Assembly: GCA_965221595.1 (NCBI GenBank)
Contig: OZ244900.1
Span: 2,914,001 to 2,978,000, forward strand
Direction: 5' to 3'
DNA length: 64,000 nt
Origin: JAAXGX01 sp965221595
Lineage (GTDB): Bacteria > Acidobacteriota > Vicinamibacteria > Vicinamibacterales > UBA8438
Below the pieces are notes generated by a model that searched no databases, had not been told where the DNA came from, and saw only the letters and a program-made list of their open reading frames with translations. Shown in pieces: positions 55,131-64,000 of this stretch (positions are counted from its first letter, which is position 1; every line of letters begins with the position of its first letter). Both the position numbers and the translations under genes were made by a program.

Positions 55131-55691
55131 ATGCCGAGGCCCAAGGGAACAACGAGCCGGCGCGGGCCGCTGTATCCGCTCGACCTGGTCTACCGGCGGG
55201 CCGGCATCGCTGTCCCGGCGTTCGAAGTAGTGGCGCCGGACGACATCCCGCTGCCCTACCGCGCGCTGCTGGTGCACGACGCCGACATGACGCTGACCCT
55301 CGAACGGCACTTCGGCGGGCGCGTGGTGCTGCGGCCGTTGTCGACCTTCGCGCTGGGCGGCTCGTACTTCCGCCGCGTGCTGCTCGTGCAGGAGTACGCG
55401 GGCCAGCCGGTCGAGATGGGGGCAATCCGGATGGAGCTCGACGCGTTCGATGCGCCGCTGCGCCGGCAGATTCTCGACAACGAGATCCCGCTCGGGAGCA
55501 TCCTGCGCGACGGGCGCTTCGAGTACACCAGCCGTGTCAAGGCGTTCCTGCAACTGCTGCCCAACCCCGAGATGATGGGCGTCTTCTGGATGCGCGAGCC
55601 GCGCGTGCTCTACGGCCGGCGCACCGAGATCGTCCGCCGCGGCCGGAAGATCGGCGACATCGTCGAGGTGCTGCCGCTGGTGATACGATGA
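55131..55691 (+). CDS. UbiC/Rv2949c-like chorismate pyruvate-lyase family protein
   Basis: A 186-residue protein resembling 4-hydroxybenzoate synthases: YPLDLVYRRAGIAVPAFEVV, ALLVHDADMTLTLERHFGG, YFRRVLLVQEYAGQPVEMGAIRMELDAF, seen as RRVLLVQEYAGQPVEMGAI, and DNEIPLGSILRDGRFEYTSR. The family cuts chorismate to pyruvate and 4-hydroxybenzoate, the ring precursor of ubiquinone and of mycobacterial phenolic glycolipids. No ubiquinone genes are near, so use in a dedicated product is likely. The first codons (MPRPKGTTSRRG) are basic. Stop overlaps the halogenase-like gene by 4 bp. Assignment rests on pattern only; active-site residues were not verified. Confidence 0.55.
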   Translation: MPRPKGTTSRRGPLYPLDLVYRRAGIAVPAFEVVAPDDIPLPYRALLVHDADMTLTLERHFGGRVVLRPLSTFALGGSYFRRVLLVQEYAGQPVEMGAIRMELDAFDAPLRRQILDNEIPLGSILRDGRFEYTSRVKAFLQLLPNPEMMGVFWMREPRVLYGRRTEIVRRGRKIGDIVEVLPLVIR

Positions 55692-57013
55692 ACGGGATGG
55701 GCACGCGGGGCAACGGCGCGGGGTACGACTGCGTCGTCATCGGCGGCGGACCGGCAGGCAGCACGACGGCGACGGTGCTGGCCCAGCACGGGCGGCGCGT
55801 GCTGCTCCTCGAACGCGAGCCGTTTCCGCGCTACCACATCGGCGAGTCGCTGATGCCGTACACCTGGTTCACCTTCGAGCGGCTGGGCGTCCTCGACTGG
55901 TTCCCGCAAGCGGCGTGCCCCAAGAAGTACTCCGTGCAGTTCGTCTCGACGACGGGCGCGGTCTCGCAGCCGTTCTACTTCTTCGAGACGATCAAGCACG
56001 AGTGCTCCACCACCTGGCAGGTGGTCCGCAGCGACTTCGACCGCATGCTGCTGGAGAACGCCCGCGACAAGGGCGTCGACGTGCGCCAGGGGGTTGCGGT
56101 GCGTGACCTCGTGATGCAGGGCGGCCGGGCGGTGGGGGTGACCGCGGACGTCAAGGGCGGCAGCCGGGAGGAGTTCCGCGCGGACGCCGTCGTCGATGCC
56201 TCGGGACGCGACACGCTGCTGGCCGGGCGGCTGGGTTGGAAGCGGCGCGACCCGGACCTGAACAAGATCGCCATCTTCACCTACTTCAAGGGTGCGGTAC
56301 GCGACCCGGGCCTGGACGAGGGGGCCACGACGGTCGCCTACATCCCGGACAAGGGCTGGTTCTGGTACATCCCGCTCCCCGCCGACGTGGTCAGCGTCGG
56401 CGTCGTGGCCGAGGCCGACTATCTCTATCGCGGCACGCGCGACCCGCGGGCGATCTTCTTCCGCGAGGCGGAAGACTGCCTCTGGATTCGCGACCACCTG
56501 CGCCCGGCCGAGCACATCGCGCCGGTGCGGGTCACCGGCGAGTTCAGCTACCGCTCGACGGAGATCGGCGGCGACGGCTTCTGTCTGGCCGGCGACGCGT
56601 TCTCCTTTCTCGATCCCGTCTTCTCGACCGGCGTCTTCCTGGCGCTCAAGAGCGGCGAGATGGCCGGCGACGCAATCCACCGCGGCCTGGACGCGGGCGC
56701 CATCAACGCGTCCACGTTCGGGGACTACCGGCGCGACCTCAACTGGGCGCTGGACCAGTTCCGCCGGCTCGTCCTGTCGTTCTATGATCAGACGTTCAGC
56801 TTCCGGGAATTCGTCAAGGCGCACCCGGATCTGCATCCGCGGCTGGTGGACGCGCTGGTGGGCAATGTCTTCGCCGACCTGCGCGAGCTGTTCGACGCGC
56901 TCGGCCGGTTCGCCGAGCGCTCCCCGCGCGCGGACGGCGCGAGCGACGGCGCATGTCAACCACAGGCTCCGGAACAGACCCCGGCCACCCCGTGGTCAGC
57001 CGGCACCGGCTGA
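55688..57013 (+). CDS. Flavin-dependent halogenase-like FAD enzyme
   Basis: A 441-residue FAD protein. The dinucleotide fold is GGGPAG (19-24). It carries PRYHIGESLMP, the halogenase fingerprint WxWxIP as W224-F-W226-Y-I228-P229, and FLDPVFSTG, which fits the FxxPxxSxG motif reported for flavin halogenases. GDAFSFLDP is also the second FAD motif. Chlorination or bromination of a phenolic ring is the natural inference, because a chorismate lyase lies upstream and a CoA ligase downstream. The main alternative is a geranylgeranyl-reductase-like oxidoreductase. ATGA overlap with the gene before, and a 61-bp overlap with the thioesterase gene after it. Confidence 0.68.
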   Translation: MNGMGTRGNGAGYDCVVIGGGPAGSTTATVLAQHGRRVLLLEREPFPRYHIGESLMPYTWFTFERLGVLDWFPQAACPKKYSVQFVSTTGAVSQPFYFFETIKHECSTTWQVVRSDFDRMLLENARDKGVDVRQGVAVRDLVMQGGRAVGVTADVKGGSREEFRADAVVDASGRDTLLAGRLGWKRRDPDLNKIAIFTYFKGAVRDPGLDEGATTVAYIPDKGWFWYIPLPADVVSVGVVAEADYLYRGTRDPRAIFFREAEDCLWIRDHLRPAEHIAPVRVTGEFSYRSTEIGGDGFCLAGDAFSFLDPVFSTGVFLALKSGEMAGDAIHRGLDAGAINASTFGDYRRDLNWALDQFRRLVLSFYDQTFSFREFVKAHPDLHPRLVDALVGNVFADLRELFDALGRFAERSPRADGASDGACQPQAPEQTPATPWSAGTG

Positions 57014-57417
57014 GCCGGCGCGTCCAGTTCTACGAGACCGACGCCGCCGGGATCGTCCACTTCAGCTGGTTCTACCGCTACATGGAAGAGGCCGAGCACG
57101 CCCTCTGGCGCGCCGCCGGCCTCAGCATCACCCCGCCGCCCGAAGCCGGCATCGGCTTTCCCCGGGTCGCGGCGTCGTTCGACTTCCGCCGGCCGCTGCG
57201 TTTCGAGGACGAGTTCGAGGTCGAGATTGCCATCGCCGCCATCGGCGAGAAGTCCATCCGCTACAGCGCGCGCGTCGAGAAGGACGGGACGGTAATCGCC
57301 ACCGGCAGCCTGACCATCGCCTGCGTGCGCAAGCAGGCCGGCGAGCCCATGCGGGCCACGGCCATACCCGCCGCGATCGCCCGGCGCCTGCAGGTGGACG
57401 GCGCGGCCTCAGCCTGA
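56953..57417 (+). CDS. 4HBT-type hotdog-fold acyl-CoA thioesterase
   Basis: A 154-residue thioesterase of the 4-hydroxybenzoyl-CoA type: VQFYETDAAGIVHFSWFYRYMEEAEH (seen as FYETDAAGIVHFSWFYRYME), with the catalytic Asp as D30. Two basic turns and VAASFDFRRPLRFEDEFEV follow, as in YbgC-like proteins. It would hydrolyse an aryl-CoA, which fits the ligase next to it. It starts 61 bp inside the halogenase-like gene in another frame; a GTG at 56992 is a shorter alternative. The next ATG lies 10 bp downstream. Confidence 0.88.
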   Translation: MSTTGSGTDPGHPVVSRHRLSRRVQFYETDAAGIVHFSWFYRYMEEAEHALWRAAGLSITPPPEAGIGFPRVAASFDFRRPLRFEDEFEVEIAIAAIGEKSIRYSARVEKDGTVIATGSLTIACVRKQAGEPMRATAIPAAIARRLQVDGAASA

Positions 57418-57427
57418 GCGTGAACCG

Positions 57428-58741
57428 ATGCCGGACGAGACGCCGGTCCCGGCCGGCGAACGTCAGCCGCGCGAGGCACTCGCCGCGCAACAGGCCGAGC
57501 GGCTGCGGCAGCTGCTGCGCGCCATCGACGGGCACAACCCGTTCTACACCGCCAAGCTGCGGCAGGGCGGCATCGCGCCGACGGACCTCGTCCTGCCCCG
57601 CGACCTCGACCGGCTCCCGCTGACCACCAAGGCGGAGCTGGTCGCGGACCAGGACGCGGCGCCGCCGTGGGGCACGGTGCTCACGTATCCGCTCGCATGC
57701 TACACGCGCTACAACCAGACCTCGTCGACGACGGGGCGCCCGCTCCGGTGGCTCGACACGACGGAGAGCTGGCAGTGGATGCTCGACTGCTGGCGGGCCG
57801 TGTACCGCGGGGCACGCGTCGGGCCGGACGACCGCATCCTGTTCCCGTTCTCGTTCGGGCCGTTCCTCGGATTCTGGACCGCATTCGACGCCGGCACCCA
57901 GCTCGGCGCCCACTGCGTGCCGGCGGGCGGGATGACGAGCGAGGCGCGCCTGGCCCTGATCGACGTCGTGCGTCCGACGGTAGTCTGCTGCACGCCGACC
58001 TACGCCCTGCGGCTGGTCGAGGTGGCCCGGCAGGTGCGCCGCGCCGCCCCCCCGCTGGCGGATGGCCCGGTGCGCGTGCTGATCGTGGCGGGCGAGCCGG
58101 GCGGCAGCATCCCCGCCACCCGCGCGCAGATCGAGCGGGGCTGGGGAGCGCGCGTCATCGATCACCACGGCCTGACCGAGGTCGGACCCGTCAGCTTCGA
58201 GTGCTGGGACAACCCGGGGGCCGTGCATCTCAACGAGTGCGAGTACATCGCCGAGGTGCTCGACCCGGACAGCGGACAGCCGGTGCCAACCGGTGAGCCG
58301 GGCGAGCTGGTCCTCACCAACCTGGGCCGCACGGCCAGTCCCCTGATCCGCTATCGGACCGGCGACCTCGTGGTTCTCGATACGGACCGCTGCGCCTGCG
58401 GCCGGACGCTCGCCCGGCTCGACGGCGGCATCCGCTCCCGCATCGACGACATGGTCCACGTGAGCGGCGTGAACGTCTACCCGGCCGCCATCGAGTCCGT
58501 GGTGCGCGCCGTTGCCGAGGTGGTCGAGTACCGGGCAACCATCGCCCCGCGCGGCGCGCTGCGGGCAGTGACGGTCGAGGTCGAGATCGACCCGGCGGTT
58601 GCGCGGCCCGAGGCCGTCTGCCGGCGCACCGAGCAGCAGCTGCGGGCAGCGCTGGGCCTGACGGTCCCGGTCACGGCGGTGGCCGCCGGCAGCCTGCCGC
58701 GCTTCGAGATGAAGGCCCGGCGCTGTGTCGTAGTACCATAG
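57428..58741 (+). CDS. PaaK-like adenylate-forming ligase
   Basis: A 437-residue aryl-CoA ligase of the phenylacetate-CoA ligase group. The P-loop reads SSTTG (99-103), a change from the usual SSGTTG. Other marks are PFSFGPFLGFWTAFD, VRVLIVAGEPGGSIP, DHHGLTEVGP, RYRTGDLV, CACGRTLARLDG, RIDDMVHVSGVNVYP and the C-terminal LPRFEMKARR with the catalytic Lys. Substrates are likely aromatic acids, perhaps the (halo-)hydroxybenzoate made upstream; use on a carrier protein is also possible. Ten base pairs from the thioesterase gene and 6 bp from the TRAP binding-protein gene. Confidence 0.87.
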   Translation: MPDETPVPAGERQPREALAAQQAERLRQLLRAIDGHNPFYTAKLRQGGIAPTDLVLPRDLDRLPLTTKAELVADQDAAPPWGTVLTYPLACYTRYNQTSSTTGRPLRWLDTTESWQWMLDCWRAVYRGARVGPDDRILFPFSFGPFLGFWTAFDAGTQLGAHCVPAGGMTSEARLALIDVVRPTVVCCTPTYALRLVEVARQVRRAAPPLADGPVRVLIVAGEPGGSIPATRAQIERGWGARVIDHHGLTEVGPVSFECWDNPGAVHLNECEYIAEVLDPDSGQPVPTGEPGELVLTNLGRTASPLIRYRTGDLVVLDTDRCACGRTLARLDGGIRSRIDDMVHVSGVNVYPAAIESVVRAVAEVVEYRATIAPRGALRAVTVEVEIDPAVARPEAVCRRTEQQLRAALGLTVPVTAVAAGSLPRFEMKARRCVVVP

Positions 58742-58747
58742 GCGGAT

Positions 58748-59746
58748 ATGCAACGCCACGTACCGCTCGCCTCACGGCTGCTGCCGCTTCTCGTCGTGCT
58801 CGCGCTGACCGCTGCCTGCGGCGGCGGAGACGCGGGGGACGCCGGCGATGCGCCGCAGCGCCGGTTCCTCAGCATGGGCACCGCACCCCCCGGCGGCGCC
58901 TTCTTCGTAGTCGGGAGCGCACTCGCGGAGGCGCTCAACGAGACGGCCACGGCGCTCGGCTACAGCGTGACGGCCGAGGCGACGAGCGGGTCGCAGGAGA
59001 ACATCCGGCGGCTCGCGAGCGGCGAGCTCGATCTGGCGCTGTCGAACGCGGCCATCACGTACTTCGCCGTGCGCGGGACCGAGGGCTGGGACCGCGCCTA
59101 TCCCGTCCGCTCGGTCATGACGCTCGCGCCCAACGTGGCCCTGTTCGTGACGCAGACCTCGTCGGGCATCGCCGCCCTCGACGACCTGCGCGGACGGCGC
59201 GTCACGGTGGGTCCGGCGGGAGCCGGCTTCGAGTACTTCGTGGGGCCGCTGCTCGCAGCGCACGGGGTCACCTACGACGACTTCTCGCCGCTCAACGCCA
59301 CGCAGCAGGCGGCCGTCGACATGCTCACGGACGGATCGGCGGACGCGACCTTTCTCGGAGGCGCGGTGCCGACGGCCTCAATCACGCAGGCGGCGGCCTC
59401 GCTGGAGCTGACGTTCATCCCGTTCGGGGAGACGGCGAAGCAACAACTGATCGACGAGTACCTCTTCTTCCGGCCGGCAACCATCCCGGCCGAGACGTAC
59501 CGCGGGCAGGCCGAGGCATTCGAAGGACTCGACGTCGGTTCGATGCATCTCATCACGTCGGCCGACGCGCCCGACGACCTGATCTACAACACGACCAGGC
59601 TGCTGTATGAGAATCAGGCGCTGGTCGTCGAGAAGCACGCAGCCGGGCGGGCGATCAACGCGCGCAATGTCGTGCGCGACACCGGCACGCAGTTCCATCC
59701 CGCCGCGATTCGCTTCTACCAGGAAGTCGGGATCTGGCCGCAGTAG
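58748..59746 (+). CDS. TAXI-family TRAP transporter substrate-binding lipoprotein
   Basis: A 332-residue periplasmic binding lipoprotein (LTAAC, Cys24). TAXI features: SMGTAPPGGAFFVVGSALAEALNE, seen as MGTAPPGGAFFVVGSALAEAL, VTAEATSGSQENIRRLASGELDLALSN in part (TSGSQENIRRLASGELDLAL), then RGRRVTVGPAGAGFEY. TAXI proteins deliver organic acids or amino acids to TRAP permeases. It begins 6 bp after the ligase stop and ends 8 bp before the permease gene, so it may be cotranscribed with the cluster. The ligand is unknown; an aromatic or dicarboxylic acid is conceivable. Confidence 0.92.
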   Translation: MQRHVPLASRLLPLLVVLALTAACGGGDAGDAGDAPQRRFLSMGTAPPGGAFFVVGSALAEALNETATALGYSVTAEATSGSQENIRRLASGELDLALSNAAITYFAVRGTEGWDRAYPVRSVMTLAPNVALFVTQTSSGIAALDDLRGRRVTVGPAGAGFEYFVGPLLAAHGVTYDDFSPLNATQQAAVDMLTDGSADATFLGGAVPTASITQAAASLELTFIPFGETAKQQLIDEYLFFRPATIPAETYRGQAEAFEGLDVGSMHLITSADAPDDLIYNTTRLLYENQALVVEKHAAGRAINARNVVRDTGTQFHPAAIRFYQEVGIWPQ

Positions 59747-59754
59747 GCCGCGCC

Positions 59755-61725
59755 GTGCCTGACACCCGGCCCCCACGTGATCTCAGGCTGGCAGTGAGCG
59801 GCGGGCTCGGCGTGCTGTTGTGCGCCTTCACGCTGCTCGAGGTCAACTACCCGCTGCTGGCCCCGCAGAGCCGCCTCGCCTTCTTCGCACTGGTGGGGCT
59901 GGCGCTCTGCTTCCTCAACATCCCGGCCCACCCCCGGCTGAAGGACCATCCGCGCGCGCGCGCCGGCGATCTTGTGCTGGCGTTCCTGGCGGTCTGCTGC
60001 TGCGGCTACATCGTCGTGCAGACCGACCCGATCTTCGAGGCGTGGTGGATCGATGGGCAGGCGCTCGGCAACCGCGCCGGCTTCGAGACGGCGCTCGACA
60101 CCCTGATCGGCCTGGCGGGGCTGCTGCTCGTCGTCGAGGCAGCCCGGCGCGCCCTCGGCTTGGCGCTGCCGCTGCTGGCCGGGGCGTTCATCCTCTACGC
60201 ACTGTTCGGCGCCGCGTTTCCGGACTGGCTGTTCCCGCACCGCGGCTACAGCATTCCGCGCGTCGTGGCGCAGACGTTCCTCCACAGCCAGGGCATCTTC
60301 GGTGTGGCGCTGAACGTCATGTTCACGTACGTCTTCCTGTTCGTCATCTTCGGGGCGTTCCTGGAAGCCACCGGCGCGACACGCTTCATCGTCGACTTCG
60401 CACAGCGCGTCTTCGGCCGCAGTTCGGGTGGCCCGGCGAAGGTGGCGGTGCTGAGCAGCGGCCTGATGGGGTCGCTCTCGGGCAGCGCGGTCGCCAACAC
60501 GGCCACCACCGGGACGTTCACCATCCCGATGATGCGGAGCGCCGGCTTCCAGCCGGTCACGGCGGCCGGCGTGCAGGCCGCCGCCAGCTCGGGCGGCGCG
60601 CTGATGCCGCCGGTGATGGGCGCGGGCGCGTACATGATGCTCGAGATCGTCGACCCGCCGGTGACGTACCTGGAGATCATCCGGGCGGCGCTGATCCCGG
60701 CCATCCTGTACTACCTGTCGTTGCTGCTCATCGTGCACTTCCACGCCCGGCGGATGTCGATTACGGGGACGGGCGCGCCCGCCGAACCGGTCGCCGCACC
60801 CGCCGCGACGCGCGACACGCGCGCGGCAGGCATCGTCTTCTTCACCGCGCTGGGCAGCCTCATCCTGTTCCTGATCCTGGGCTATACGGCGTTCCGCGCC
60901 GTCACGCTCTCGCTGGTCGCCATCGTGCTGGTGAGCAGCATCGACCCGGCCACCCGGCTCGATCCGCGTCGCACCCTCACCGGCCTCGTCAACGCGGCCC
61001 GCGGCGTCGTCCCGCTGGTGGCCGCCGCCGCGTGCGTCGGCATCATCATCGGCATCGTCACGCTGACCGGCGTGGGCACCCGCCTGCCGGCAACAATCAT
61101 TCCGCTGGCCGAGCAGAGCCTGTTCCTGGCGCTCGTCCTGATCATGGTGTCGTCGATCATCCTGGGGATGGGACTGCCGTCGGCGGTCTGCTACCTGCTG
61201 ATGGCGACGCTCATCGGTCCGGTGCTGGGCAACCTCGGCGTGATCCCGTTGGCGGCGCACCTGTTCATCTTCTACTTCGGAATGATGTCGATGGTGACAC
61301 CGCCGGTGGCGCTCGCCGCCTACGCCGCGTCGTCCATCGCGGGCACGCGCATCATGCCCACCGGCATCGCCGCATTCCGCTTCGCCCTCGTCGGCTTCAC
61401 GCTGCCCTACATGTTCATCTACCGGCCGGAGCTGCTGATGCTGACGGCCACGGGCGCGCCGGCCGGACTGCTCGACATGCTGCTCCCGGTGGCCATCGCC
61501 ACGCTCGGTGTCACCTGTTTCGCCGCCGGCATCGCGGGTCAGTTCCGCCATCCGCTCACGCTCGGACTGCGGCTGGCAGTCTTCGGGGCGGCCGGCCTGC
61601 TTCTGGCCCCCGGTCCGACCCTGACCGCGGCCGGCGTGGGCGTGCCGGTCTTCGACGTGGCAGGCGTTGCGCTGGCCGGCGCCGTGCTCGCCGCCAACCG
61701 CCCGTCCGGCGCGCTGCGGCGGTAG
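59755..61725 (+). CDS. TRAP transporter permease, fused 4TM/12TM (TAXI type)
   Basis: A 656-residue fusion of the small (DctQ-like) and large (DctM-like) TRAP subunits, typical for TAXI systems, with about 18 hydrophobic segments. Family marks: QTFLHSQGIFGVALNVMFTYVFLFVIFGAFLEATGA, seen as HSQGIFGVALNVMFTYV, LSSGLMGSLSGSAVANTATTG, AAASSGGALMPPVMGAGAYMM, GIVTLTGVGTR and MVTPPVALAAYAASSIAGT. It uses the Na+ or H+ gradient together with the binding lipoprotein upstream. GTG start, 8 bp from that gene. The last about 80 residues contain extra hydrophobic helices. Confidence 0.93.
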   Translation: MPDTRPPRDLRLAVSGGLGVLLCAFTLLEVNYPLLAPQSRLAFFALVGLALCFLNIPAHPRLKDHPRARAGDLVLAFLAVCCCGYIVVQTDPIFEAWWIDGQALGNRAGFETALDTLIGLAGLLLVVEAARRALGLALPLLAGAFILYALFGAAFPDWLFPHRGYSIPRVVAQTFLHSQGIFGVALNVMFTYVFLFVIFGAFLEATGATRFIVDFAQRVFGRSSGGPAKVAVLSSGLMGSLSGSAVANTATTGTFTIPMMRSAGFQPVTAAGVQAAASSGGALMPPVMGAGAYMMLEIVDPPVTYLEIIRAALIPAILYYLSLLLIVHFHARRMSITGTGAPAEPVAAPAATRDTRAAGIVFFTALGSLILFLILGYTAFRAVTLSLVAIVLVSSIDPATRLDPRRTLTGLVNAARGVVPLVAAAACVGIIIGIVTLTGVGTRLPATIIPLAEQSLFLALVLIMVSSIILGMGLPSAVCYLLMATLIGPVLGNLGVIPLAAHLFIFYFGMMSMVTPPVALAAYAASSIAGTRIMPTGIAAFRFALVGFTLPYMFIYRPELLMLTATGAPAGLLDMLLPVAIATLGVTCFAAGIAGQFRHPLTLGLRLAVFGAAGLLLAPGPTLTAAGVGVPVFDVAGVALAGAVLAANRPSGALRR

Positions 61726-61752
61726 CCCTGCGGGCGCAGGGATGCCCGCGAC

Positions 61753-63600
<1,848 letters not shown>

Positions 63601-63620
63601 GCGCGGCCCAGCCGCGGCTG

Positions 63621-63626
63621 TATACT
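63621..63626 (+). promoter_or_regulatory. Candidate -10 box of the enolase gene
   Basis: TATACT (5 of 6 matches to TATAAT) lies in the 70-bp gap between recQ and eno, about 45 bp before the enolase ATG. The hexamer 17 nt upstream (TGAGCG, overlapping the recQ stop) is a poor -35 match. It may allow enolase to be transcribed independently of recQ. Confidence 0.4.
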
Positions 63627-63670
63627 GACGGCCACATCCGGCGGGCCGGCGGAGACGACCAGCCAGGACA

Positions 63671-64000
63671 ATGAAGATACGGACGATAGACGCGCTCGAG
63701 GTCATCGACTCGCGCGGCAACCCCACGGTCGAGGCGCGGGTCCACCTGGACGACGGAACCGTGGGGGTGGCGCGCGTGCCGTCCGGCGCCTCGACCGGCG
63801 AGCGCGAAGCGGCCGAGCTGCGGGACGGCGGCCCGCGCTACGGCGGCAAGGGGGTCCGGCAGGCGGTCGCCAACGTCAACGGCGAGATCGACCGCGCGCT
63901 CAAGGGCTGCGACGCCGCCGACCAGCGCGGACTCGATCAGCGCCTGATCGACCTCGATGGCACCCCGAACAAGTCGCGGCTGGGCGCCAACGCGCTGCTC
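63671..64000 (+). CDS. eno: Enolase (5' part; cut by the window edge)
   Basis: Converts 2-phosphoglycerate to phosphoenolpyruvate in glycolysis; also an RNA degradosome member in some bacteria. The visible 110 residues begin MKIRTIDALEVIDSRGNPTV and include RVPSGASTGEREAAELRDG and KGVRQAVANVNGEI, all diagnostic for the N-terminal domain. The frame is open to the window edge. The ATG follows CCAGGACA, a modest ribosome site. Length and catalytic C-terminal residues cannot be assessed here. Confidence 0.96.
   Translation, partial: MKIRTIDALEVIDSRGNPTVEARVHLDDGTVGVARVPSGASTGEREAAELRDGGPRYGGKGVRQAVANVNGEIDRALKGCDAADQRGLDQRLIDLDGTPNKSRLGANALL

Noticed and set aside
51845..55144. A 1099-codon minus-strand frame across the propeller and radical SAM genes
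   Set aside because: Runs through both real plus-strand genes and the repeat; composition is artefactual.

Overview
The window is a very GC-rich stretch of bacterial chromosome with dense coding, ATGA-type overlaps and many GTG/TTG starts. Secreted PQQ-type beta-propeller proteins, M28 peptidases, a TAXI-TRAP transporter and cobalamin salvage genes fit a free-living Gram-negative such as an Acidobacteriota (Vicinamibacteria-like) lineage. That placement is inference from gene style; no rRNA or other taxonomic marker is present. I see no prophage, intact insertion sequence, CRISPR array, tRNA or rRNA.

Layout. 0-13 kb: uvrA (cut by the left edge), malate synthase G, an IPT/NHL propeller, an HNH protein with a strong promoter, a minus-strand M48 protease / aldolase / 2Fe-2S ferredoxin operon, an AbgT-type transporter, an M28 peptidase, and aat and apaG diverging from only 23 bp. 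12-20 kb: pxpA, a GNAT protein, acetyl-CoA synthetase coupled to a secreted PDZ protein, and two overlapping secreted beta-propellers. 20-30 kb (minus): DUF547 lipoprotein, GT2 glycosyltransferase, M28-PDZ peptidase, Lhr helicase, DUF349 protein. 30-37 kb: two tandem exported cyclophilins, an ACP / adenylation / acyltransferase fusion, a PLP trans-sulfuration enzyme, a MATE exporter and a NUDIX hydrolase.

37-49.5 kb: parC and parE lie about 8 kb apart. Between them are a DUF5131 gene joined to the decayed tail of its usual partner tcmP, and a cobalamin salvage and remodelling locus. In that locus btuF-btuC-btuD-like genes and a PduO-type adenosyltransferase read leftward behind a well-defined cobalamin riboswitch, while cbiZ and cbiB read rightward.

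49.5-64 kb: an AGCS symporter, an iron alcohol dehydrogenase and a propeller protein, then a tightly packed plus-strand cluster at 53.5-58.7 kb: HemN-like radical SAM enzyme, an 82-residue unknown protein, a UbiC-like chorismate lyase, a flavin-dependent halogenase-like enzyme, a hotdog thioesterase and a PaaK-like ligase. It runs on into a TAXI-TRAP transporter, recQ and eno (cut by the right edge). This cluster is the best candidate for an undescribed pathway: it looks like a compact route that makes, activates and halogenates a hydroxybenzoate-type acid.

A dispersed intergenic repeat of about 168 bp occurs twice in full (beside lhr and directly before the radical SAM gene) and once as a 41-bp piece (before the AGCS gene). 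Each copy abuts a start codon.
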